Assembly (NCBI RefSeq): GCF_021107415.1
Contig: NZ_JAIOSW010000496.1
Location: 1-23,448 of the forward strand
Reading direction: 5' to 3'
Source: Desulfobacula sp.
GTDB lineage: Bacteria > Desulfobacterota > Desulfobacteria > Desulfobacterales > Desulfobacteraceae
DNA length: 23,448 nt
In this document: positions 8,406 through 14,256 of the stretch, piece after piece
Numbering within the stretch: position 1 is the first letter of the stretch
Layout of the letters: each line of letters begins with the position of its first letter
Translations under genes and position numbers: made by a program
Notes under the pieces: generated by a model
What the model was told of the DNA's origin: nothing
The model's database searches: none
The model's input: only the letters and a program-made list of their open reading frames with translations

Positions 8406-8427
8406 TGCCTGCATAATCATGCAGGCA
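8406..8427. repeat. Perfect hairpin between the PEP-CTERM-like and PilZ genes
   Basis: TGCCTGCAT (8406-8414) and ATGCAGGCA (8419-8427) form a perfect 9-bp inverted repeat around AATC. On the minus strand it follows the secreted-protein gene by about 17 bases, but the sequence after it is only weakly T-rich. It may be a partial terminator or processing site setting the ratio of the two products. Confidence 0.5.
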
Positions 8428-8443
8428 CCAGAACAAACCGATA

Positions 8444-9106
8444 TCAATCGGCTGAGCCATTTTTTTTGTGGTGTAATCCAATAAACCCGAGAAGACCGGA
8501 ACCTAAGAGCCAGATCGCACCGGGAACAGGAACAACCTGCGCTTCTCCACCATTAATAGTGCCCTGGCTGAGAGAATAGGCAGCAACTGGTGACTGAGGC
8601 CCTAAACCAGAAATACCGGCATAGCCATCGGTAAAACCGGTTTCTAAAACACCAGTATATTCAAAACCATCTCCGGCTGCCGCTGCTCCCCAGGATGTGA
8701 AAAGAAATGCTTGACTATAATCAGCAAAACCACTGTTAGGAGCTTCCATCCAATCCAGATCTCTATAGTAACTGGTATTATTCTCATCATACCCTTCAAC
8801 CCATGTTGTCCAATCACCATTAAAATCTTTGTATGCTACAGCTCCATATACTAAACTTGCAGGTGCGAACTCCGTCGGATTAACCCAAGCCCATAGAGCA
8901 TCTGGATTGCCAATGGCAAATTCGACAATATCTGTATAGTCATTCGTTATTGTAAAGACTAAATCATCACCATCTGGAAAACTCATGACCACCTCTTCGG
9001 TTGCTGAAAAAGCCTCAACCGATACCGGCAATAAAACACTTGTTCCTATAGTTGACAGTGTCAATACTGCTGTCAATAAAATCACTCTTTTTAACCATTC
9101 TTTCAT
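8444..9106 (-). CDS. Secreted protein with PEP-CTERM-type sorting signal
   Basis: 220 residues. The N-terminus is a Sec signal peptide (MKEWLKR, then hydrophobic to about residue 32, ending SVEA). The mature part is acidic and rich in Asp, Trp, Tyr and Gly without cysteines, as in many extracellular matrix proteins. The C-terminus is a clear exosortase tripartite signal, VPVPG then AIWLLGSGLLGFIGL and the basic HHKKN, a VP-x-PG variant of PEP-CTERM. Such proteins are normally processed by an exosortase and often accompany exopolysaccharide or biofilm loci; no exosortase is in this window. AGAGGAGAAAAAG precedes the start. Regulation looks sigma-54 dependent (promoter at 9236-9251). The mid-protein domain is not recognised. 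Confidence 0.85.
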   Translation of the reverse strand: MKEWLKRVILLTAVLTLSTIGTSVLLPVSVEAFSATEEVVMSFPDGDDLVFTITNDYTDIVEFAIGNPDALWAWVNPTEFAPASLVYGAVAYKDFNGDWTTWVEGYDENNTSYYRDLDWMEAPNSGFADYSQAFLFTSWGAAAAGDGFEYTGVLETGFTDGYAGISGLGPQSPVAAYSLSQGTINGGEAQVVPVPGAIWLLGSGLLGFIGLHHKKNGSAD

Positions 9107-9235
9107 CTTTTTCTCCTCTGTTCAAATTAGTGTTGTCTTGCTAAAGTCATTTTTAAAACCACTGATGCCGTACTTCATTTTTCCAATAATAAATAAAAAT
9201 TATTTCTTTCCCTGTTCACCTGGTTTATTAAGAAT

Positions 9236-9251
9236 AGCAATACCTGTGCCA
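9236..9251 (-). promoter_or_regulatory. Perfect sigma-54 (-24/-12) promoter
   Basis: Read on the minus strand the sequence is TGGCACAGGTATTGCT, an exact match to the sigma-54 consensus TGGCAC-N5-TTGCW with correct GG/GC spacing. Transcription would start near 9226, giving a leader of about 120 bases before the PEP-CTERM-like gene at 9106. It lies in a 467-base non-coding gap (9107-9573). Confidence 0.88.
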
Positions 9252-9335
9252 GGATATTAATCATTGTGAAAATGCTTTATTATCAGTATGTTAAAATGAA
9301 ATATCTGGATTTAAAAAGCATGGATTTAAATTGAG

Positions 9336-9376
9336 TGGTTGTTATCGTACAACCAAAAGTGGCTGTTATCAGCCAC
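9336..9376. promoter_or_regulatory. Tandem dyads, candidate enhancer sites for a sigma-54 activator
   Basis: Two hairpin-type dyads lie 3 bases apart: TGGTTGT-TATCGT-ACAACCA (9336-9355) and GTGGCTG-TTAT-CAGCCAC (9359-9376). They are also imperfect direct repeats of each other, sharing GTGG(T/C)TGTTATC followed by the closing half and AAA. They fall about 110-150 bases upstream of the start expected from the promoter at 9236-9251, the normal position of NtrC-type upstream activating sites. They could also affect the divergent genes beginning at 9478/9574. Confidence 0.65.
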
Positions 9377-9477
9377 AAAGAGAATTATACAACTCAGAAA
9401 GAATAATAGATTTTTATCTATTGAATTTTCCTGCTCCATTATGTAAACCTTATTTCAGTTAAGGGCCTAAATAATTG

Positions 9478-9573
9478 ATGAATAAAATCTGTGATATAAA
9501 AGAAATTTTTTTGACTAACAAGATTGATATTGACACCTTGATCGGTATCGTATCCCAGGGAGGGCATAATTAA
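9478..9573 (+). CDS. Possible 31-residue small ORF ahead of the REC-PAS-kinase gene
   Basis: ATG 9478 opens a 31-codon frame (MNKICDIKEIFLTNKI, then DIDTLIGIVSQGGHN) ending in TAA at 9571-9573, directly against the GTG start at 9574 and in the same frame. An AAGGG lies 12 bases upstream of the ATG. It could be a coupled leader peptide, a decayed N-terminal extension of the next protein, or chance. The sequence matches nothing I recognise. Weak support. Confidence 0.3.
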   Translation: MNKICDIKEIFLTNKIDIDTLIGIVSQGGHN

Positions 9574-11097
9574 GTGGAAAAAAGACTGCTTATCATTGAT
9601 GACGAGCCCCGTCTGACCCTGTCATTTAAGGTTCTTTTTGAAAATCGCGGATTTTGGGTCCAAACAGCATCCAATGGATATGATGCCATTGAATTTTTTA
9701 AAAAATATCCGTTCAAGGTTGTGCTATCTGATATCCAAATGGATGGAATGGACGGCATTGAGTTAATGCACGCCTTAAAACAGATTGATCCCTGTGTACA
9801 GATCATTTTTCTTACAGGATACGCCAGCATTGAAAATGCAGCAAATGCATTAAAACAGAACAATGTCTTTGAATACCTGGAAAAACCTGTAAAAAATATG
9901 AATCACCTGTACAAAATCATTGAGCAGGCTGAAAAAAGATATGACATAGAGCATTCTCTGATCACCCAAAAAGAGAAAAACAAAAACGAGTTTGCCATAT
10001 TCAAAGATATATTTGATTCAATGGAGGCAATCGTCTATGTATCTGATATGCAAACCCATGAATTACTTTATACTAATAAAAAATTCCTGGAAACCTTAGG
10101 GTATGATGATCCGCTGGACCTTGAAGGGCTCAAATGCTGGCAGGTTATCCAGAAAGGCCAGACCGCTCCTTGTCCCTTCTGTACGAACAAACGGTTGATC
10201 CAACCCGACGGAAATCCGGGTGAACCCTTTGAATGGGAATTTCGCAACACGCTTAATCATCGCTGGTACAGTATTGTTGACAAGGCTATCGAATGGAATG
10301 ACAAAAGAATTGTCCGGCTTGAAACCGCCTTTGATATCACGGAGAAAAAAGAACATGAAAAAATTTTCCGGGAGTTTGAAAAAGCTATTGAAACATCCAA
10401 AAAATTTGAAAGCATCGGTACCCTGGCCGGTGGAGTTGCCCATGACTTCAACAATACCCTGTCCACGATCATGGGGAATATCAACCTTGCTCAGCTCAGC
10501 TGCTCTGAAAATGAAACACAAGAATATTTGCGAATCGCAGAAAAGGGTATCATACAGGCCAAGGGTATATCCTCAAAACTGATTATGTTTGCAAAGGGTG
10601 GAAGGCCTCTAAAGGAAAAAACTGATATTGAAAAACTGATACTGCAAATCCTTGAGAAAAACCTTGATCCTGAAAAAATTACCCATTCATTTGAATCAGA
10701 CTCAATTCCCGGATCCTTTTATGCAGATCAAGACCAGCTTAAGACTGCCATTGAAAATATCCTTCAAAACTCGGTGGAATCTATGGATGATTGTGGCCGG
10801 ATTGATATTGCTATAAGATACCTGGAACAATTACAAAGAACCCCCCGGGTTTCCATTATCATTTCAGATTCAGGCTGCGGCATCTCCCGGGAGCATCTGG
10901 ATATGATATTTAATCCCTACTTCACTACCAAACCCTTGGGCAGCCGGAAAAGCACAGGCCTTGGGCTGAGCATAGCCTGGTCTATTGTTGCCAGGCACGG
11001 TGGAAATATTGATATCGAATCAACAGTGAAAAAAGGGACAACAGCCCATATCTTTCTGCCGATTTTTAGTAAAAAAATGGAATCAAGAACCCAATAA
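9574..11097 (+). CDS. REC-PAS-histidine kinase signalling protein
   Basis: 507 residues. The receiver domain (1-120) has phospho-acceptor Asp53 in VLSDIQMDGMDG. A PAS domain (about 140-255) carries the CWQVIQKGQTAPCPFCTN signature often seen in deltaproteobacterial PAS proteins. The soluble kinase module has His290 in GGVAHDFNNTLS, N-box NILQNSVESM, G1 SDSGCGIS and G2 STGLGLSIAW. There are no membrane segments, so it is cytosolic and probably takes phosphate from another kinase or passes it on in a relay. The GTG start is supported by AGGGAGGG nine bases upstream. It is divergent from the PEP-CTERM-like gene across the gap with the sigma-54 promoter, and it ends 4 bases before the convergent ABC ATPase gene. 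Partner unknown. Confidence 0.88.
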   Translation: MEKRLLIIDDEPRLTLSFKVLFENRGFWVQTASNGYDAIEFFKKYPFKVVLSDIQMDGMDGIELMHALKQIDPCVQIIFLTGYASIENAANALKQNNVFEYLEKPVKNMNHLYKIIEQAEKRYDIEHSLITQKEKNKNEFAIFKDIFDSMEAIVYVSDMQTHELLYTNKKFLETLGYDDPLDLEGLKCWQVIQKGQTAPCPFCTNKRLIQPDGNPGEPFEWEFRNTLNHRWYSIVDKAIEWNDKRIVRLETAFDITEKKEHEKIFREFEKAIETSKKFESIGTLAGGVAHDFNNTLSTIMGNINLAQLSCSENETQEYLRIAEKGIIQAKGISSKLIMFAKGGRPLKEKTDIEKLILQILEKNLDPEKITHSFESDSIPGSFYADQDQLKTAIENILQNSVESMDDCGRIDIAIRYLEQLQRTPRVSIIISDSGCGISREHLDMIFNPYFTTKPLGSRKSTGLGLSIAWSIVARHGGNIDIESTVKKGTTAHIFLPIFSKKMESRTQ

Positions 11098-11101
11098 TAA
11101 A

Positions 11102-11782
11102 TCATGCATAACACTCCCCGTCCCGGACCCTGATAGTTCTATCGGCATAGGCTTCCACACCCGGATTATGGGTGACAACAATGACGGTATGTCCGTCTTT
11201 GTTTAAAGATTGTAACAGCATCATAATGTCGCAGGCAGTTTTTGAATCCAGATTTCCTGTGGGCTCATCCGCCAGGATAATGGGAGGTTTATTAACAATG
11301 GCCCTGGCGATAGCCACCCTTTCCTGCTCTCCACCTGATAGCTGATCCGGCAGTCGATGAGCCCTATCCCCAAGACCAACCCGGTCAATCACCTCAAAGG
11401 CCATCCGGTCTTTGAGCTTCTTTGTCCAGCCTGTGACCGCCATGGGAAGTTTGACATTTTCCAGCACAGTCAAATAGGGAATGAGCTGAAAAGATTGGAA
11501 AATAAATCCAATATATTCACTCCTAAAATCAGCCCGCTGTTCAGTGGTTAAAGAATAGAGATCAAGGGAATCCACAAGGACCTTACCCTGTGTCGGGTGA
11601 TTGAGCGCCCCCATAATGGATAACAGCGTACTCTTACCGGAACCGGACTGTCCCATAATGGTAATAAACTCTTCATCATCAATAGAAAAATCCATTTGTT
11701 TAATGGCATCTACTTTGGTGTCACCACTTTGATATGTTTTTTTCAATCCGTGAATTTCAATGAAATGATTAACCTGTGTCAT
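11102..11782 (-). CDS. MacB/LolD-type ABC transporter ATPase
   Basis: 226 residues, typical of the LolD/MacB/FtsE-like ATPases that work with four-segment FtsX-type permeases. Motifs: Walker A GQSGSGKST (44-52), signature LSGGEQERVAIARA, Walker B IILADEPTGNLDS, and the switch histidine in VVVTHNP. It is last in the minus-strand operon, 19 bases after the permease gene, with which it should form the complex. Such complexes usually do mechanical work at the membrane (lipoprotein release, efflux, assembly) rather than import. The DUF2318 gene in this operon points to metal handling, as in the ATPase of Campylobacter P19 clusters (comparison by gene content). Confidence 0.92.
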   Translation of the reverse strand: MTQVNHFIEIHGLKKTYQSGDTKVDAIKQMDFSIDDEEFITIMGQSGSGKSTLLSIMGALNHPTQGKVLVDSLDLYSLTTEQRADFRSEYIGFIFQSFQLIPYLTVLENVKLPMAVTGWTKKLKDRMAFEVIDRVGLGDRAHRLPDQLSGGEQERVAIARAIVNKPPIILADEPTGNLDSKTACDIMMLLQSLNKDGHTVIVVTHNPGVEAYADRTIRVRDGECYA

Positions 11783-11801
11783 CTTGTTTTCTTTCTATTT
11801 T

Positions 11802-12962
11802 TTAAAGCGCTCTTAATGCTTCGCTCGGGTCCATGTTACTGGCTTTAAAGGCAGGATAAAGGCTTGCCAGAAGGCTTAAGGCCACGGCCATGAGTATGGA
11901 GATAACTCCTAAGTTCATGTTGATTCCAACAAACATGCCATCTTTGATCACTAGGGGAATAATGCCGTATGCAATCAGGTTTCCAATACCAAATCCCAGA
12001 ATACCGCCAATGATACCCAGCAACAGTGCTTCCAGCAGGATAATCTGCATGACATGCCCCCTTCTGAACCCGATGGCCCTGAAAATTCCGATTTCCCTTG
12101 TCCTCTCATTGACCGATCCCATCATGGTGACCAGGACCAGCAATGAACCGATGAGAATCACAATAAGGGATATGCCCAGGCTGAAAGATTTAAACATGTC
12201 AATGGACTGCATTTTGGACATCACAGCCTGCTTCATGGCGGTTACTTTTGCAAAGGGAAATTTCTCTGCAATCTGCAATGTCATTTCTGAAATAGGACAT
12301 CCCTGGCAAAAAGCCGAAATCTCAACCATTGAAAGCCTGCCTTCTTTTCCCAGAAGTTTCTGGCTGGCGCTTAAACCTGCAATAATGGCATCATCCTCTG
12401 AACCACCAGTGGGTTTTAAAATCGTTGTCACTTTAAAGGGTTTGCCCAAAAGACTTATGGCATCGCCTATTTTAAACCCAAACAGGGTTGCCGCCTGAGA
12501 CCCCAGCATTACCTCATTTTCCTTTTCAGGAAATACACCGCCGATTTTATGCCACCAGGTTTTCAAAGCCAGTTCTTCTTCAAACACCACTCCCATTAAC
12601 AGAACGTTTTTATTCTTTACCTTGACCGGTCCCAGCACTTTAGGAGCGATAATGGAAAGATTTTTATAATTTTTTATAGTTCTGATGTTTGCCAACTTTT
12701 CCTGATCAAATTCCCGGACATTATAACTGACACCGCCCACATCAATACCGCCGTAATTGAGCGACAGGTTCTCACTTTTGGGAACCATGACGATATTGGC
12801 ACCGAACCGATTGAGCCGCTGTTCAATATTCCGGGTCATACTTTCAGTTATGGAAAGAAGGGTGACAACCGTTGAAATACCAATCACAAGACCTAAGACC
12901 AGGAAAAGCATTTTGCCTTTTCGACGTTTGATATTTCCAAAAGAGATATTATGAAGTTTCAA
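11802..12962 (-). CDS. MacB/FtsX-type ABC transporter permease
   Basis: 386 residues with the MacB layout: N-terminal membrane segment (about 15-40), a periplasmic domain, and three C-terminal membrane segments with the conserved NERTREIGIFRAIGFRRGHVMQIILLEALLLG and PAFKASNMDPSEALRAL. The periplasmic part has a CxxC, FCQGCPISE, which could bind metal or be redox active; this is unusual enough to note. The start is TTG at 12962, supported by GAGGAGGAAGG just upstream; the codon lies inside the preceding gene, giving a 14-base overlap. It partners the ATPase downstream. Confidence 0.9.
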   Translation of the reverse strand: MKLHNISFGNIKRRKGKMLFLVLGLVIGISTVVTLLSITESMTRNIEQRLNRFGANIVMVPKSENLSLNYGGIDVGGVSYNVREFDQEKLANIRTIKNYKNLSIIAPKVLGPVKVKNKNVLLMGVVFEEELALKTWWHKIGGVFPEKENEVMLGSQAATLFGFKIGDAISLLGKPFKVTTILKPTGGSEDDAIIAGLSASQKLLGKEGRLSMVEISAFCQGCPISEMTLQIAEKFPFAKVTAMKQAVMSKMQSIDMFKSFSLGISLIVILIGSLLVLVTMMGSVNERTREIGIFRAIGFRRGHVMQIILLEALLLGIIGGILGFGIGNLIAYGIIPLVIKDGMFVGINMNLGVISILMAVALSLLASLYPAFKASNMDPSEALRAL

Positions 12963-13389
12963 GCCCTTCCTCCTCTTTTTTCAATGTATTCTGATGCTGA
13001 CGATGGTTGACCTGATTGAGCAAGGTAACATTTAAATTATGCTGACCAAACAAGGCTGTAATGTTGGAAAGCTTGACCCATCGACGGTCATAGGTGACAA
13101 CAAGTCGTGTATCGTGCTTGTCCTTAACGATATTTTTCACCCCTTGAATGGTAGTTATCCCTGCGATAACGATCTCCGGCCAGGTTGAATCCGATTCCAG
13201 CTTAAAAATCGCATCATCCAGGTGGCGTGTGGCCATATAAGAAATCGCCTGGGGAATCGTTACAACACTCAGTCCCACGATGATGATCAAGGATACAATC
13301 ACTGCAATGGTGCCAAATCCCAGGCCCCTTTTTTTTATTCCCAGGACTTTTTCTCTTTTCTCTCGATATTTTTCAGGATCATATACCAT
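12949..13389 (-). CDS. Membrane-anchored protein with partial HMA-like domain
   Basis: 146 residues with one membrane segment (about 24-46) after a basic cytosolic N-terminus; the rest should face the periplasm. Residues about 90-130 (IQGVKNIV, RLVVTYD, then VKLSNITALFGQHNLNVTLL) resemble the second half of a heavy-metal-associated domain: the GV turn, two strands, second helix and last strand. The metal-binding CxxC and first helix of that fold are absent; a CGGC with first strand and helix occurs instead in the small protein two genes upstream. AAAGGG precedes the start, 11 bases after the DUF2318 stop, and the end overlaps the permease gene, so it is part of the operon. Function unknown; the HMA resemblance is my reading. 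Confidence 0.7.
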   Translation of the reverse strand: MVYDPEKYREKREKVLGIKKRGLGFGTIAVIVSLIIIVGLSVVTIPQAISYMATRHLDDAIFKLESDSTWPEIVIAGITTIQGVKNIVKDKHDTRLVVTYDRRWVKLSNITALFGQHNLNVTLLNQVNHRQHQNTLKKEEEGLETS

Positions 13390-13400
13390 GTGAATACCCT

Positions 13401-13859
13401 TTATTTATACTTGCAATACCATGCATTGGTATTAATATCCTCCATGGAAATCACAAGCGTCTCCCTTTGGATCACCCGTGTTAACGGGGCCGGGTTGCAT
13501 CCACCTTTGACCTCATTGATTCTGTCCGTGGCAAACCTTCTGCCGCAATTGGTACAGACCATGACGTCACCATCCTGGACATATCCTTTACCGGAGCGAT
13601 AACAGACATCACAGGAATCAATGGCGGCTCGAATCACCCCGTCTTCACTCTGAACTATAAAAAAGTCCACCAGGGTCCCGTCATCTGCTTTTGTCCGAAA
13701 ATATTGGGCTTTACCATCACTTAAATTTTTTATGGAAATATATAGATTTCCATCTTTTGGCTTCAATGTTTTGAATTTTCCCCCAAAAAGTGCATAGGCT
13801 TTTGAACCGGCTAAAAGCAGTATTAAAAGTATTGTAAAACCCTTCCAAAATAATTTCAT
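13401..13859 (-). CDS. DUF2318 (FtrD-like) Fe-S-type membrane/periplasmic protein
   Basis: 152 residues from ATG 13859, chosen over an upstream ATG at 13892 because AAGGAAAAAAAT precedes it and the upstream start lies inside the previous gene. An N-terminal hydrophobic segment (about 8-24) acts as signal or anchor. The rest is the DUF2318 family pattern (PF10080): AIDSCDVCYRSGKGY, MVCTNCGRRF and EVKGGCNPAPL, giving five clustered cysteines. Family members occur with high-affinity iron uptake systems (FtrABCD; Cj1660 in the Campylobacter P19 cluster) and are thought to take part in metal or electron transfer. Here the gene precedes a MacB-type permease and ATPase, as in that cluster, but FTR1 and P19 are not in this window. 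Confidence 0.85.
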   Translation of the reverse strand: MKLFWKGFTILLILLLAGSKAYALFGGKFKTLKPKDGNLYISIKNLSDGKAQYFRTKADDGTLVDFFIVQSEDGVIRAAIDSCDVCYRSGKGYVQDGDVMVCTNCGRRFATDRINEVKGGCNPAPLTRVIQRETLVISMEDINTNAWYCKYK

Positions 13860-13869
13860 ATTTTTTTCC

Positions 13870-14061
13870 TTAGTAAGGTGTAAGCCCTGCATTGATCGTG
13901 GAAAAGCATCCCCCGCAAGACAGGCTGTCTATTTTCAAAACGGCCCGGCTTAAATCCCGGGTATCTGGTTTTTCAGCCATGACCAATCCTGTCATGAAAA
14001 TCAGAACCAAGCCGACAAAACCAAAGATGAACTGTTTTGTTGTTTTCACATTGTCCTCCAA
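13870..14061 (-). CDS. Short membrane-anchored CGGC protein (first half of an HMA-like domain)
   Basis: 63 residues with a strong GGAGG ribosome site. One membrane segment or signal (about 10-28) is followed by a short tail ending LKIDSLSCGGCFSTINAGL then TPY. That tail matches the first strand, CxxC metal site and first helix of an HMA (heavy-metal-associated) domain, then stops where the fold would continue. None of the three forward frames after the stop continues an HMA domain; the DUF2318 ribosome site follows at once. It is therefore either a naturally minimal CGGC peptide or a truncated gene. It is first in the operon and probably binds a soft metal at the periplasmic face (inference). 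Confidence 0.65.
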   Translation of the reverse strand: MEDNVKTTKQFIFGFVGLVLIFMTGLVMAEKPDTRDLSRAVLKIDSLSCGGCFSTINAGLTPY

Positions 14062-14101
14062 ATTTTTAAGGTTTTTTATCCATCTGTTTCCAACTCAATA
14101 G

Positions 14102-14117
14102 ATCAAAACCCGTGCCA
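14102..14117 (-). promoter_or_regulatory. Near-consensus sigma-54 promoter of the DUF2318/ABC operon
   Basis: On the minus strand: TGGCACGGGTTTTGAT. The -24 element TGGCAC is perfect and the spacing fits, but the -12 element is TTGAT where TTGCT/A is expected, so the key C is missing. It lies about 40 bases before the CGGC-protein gene and about 100 bases downstream of a paired dyad. A weak or activator-strict promoter is plausible. Confidence 0.45.
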
Positions 14118-14215
14118 ATGGATCAGTTTAATTGGATTAAATTCTAACAACCTGAAAAAATAAAGAATTTATTTGATTACCAACGAAACCGAGCCAATTA
14201 AAAATGAAAGGAATT

Positions 14216-14253
14216 TGAAGATTATTCCACAGGCAGATGTAGAATAATCTACA
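14216..14253. promoter_or_regulatory. Paired 16-bp dyads, candidate activator binding sites
   Basis: TGTAGAATAATCTACA (14238-14253) is a perfect TGTAGA-N4-TCTACA palindrome. The adjoining 14216-14231, read on the minus strand, is TGTGGAATAATCTTCA, an imperfect copy, with centres 22 bp apart. They lie just after the sigma-54 regulator gene and about 125-160 bases upstream of the start expected from the -24/-12-like sequence at 14102-14117. As a hairpin the pair has 13 bp with one mismatch but no following T-run, so a DNA-binding role fits better than termination. Non-coding sequence here runs 14062-14256. Confidence 0.6.
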
Positions 14254-14256
14254 AGT

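Noticed and set aside
9336..9376. CRISPR-like or mobile-element repeat
   Set aside because: Only two units, 3 bases apart, with no spacers and no cas or transposase genes; the position relative to the sigma-54 promoter explains them better as operators.
14219..14250. Terminator of the sigma-54 regulator gene
   Set aside because: The stem is good but no T-run follows on the minus strand, and each half is part of a separate 16-bp palindrome.
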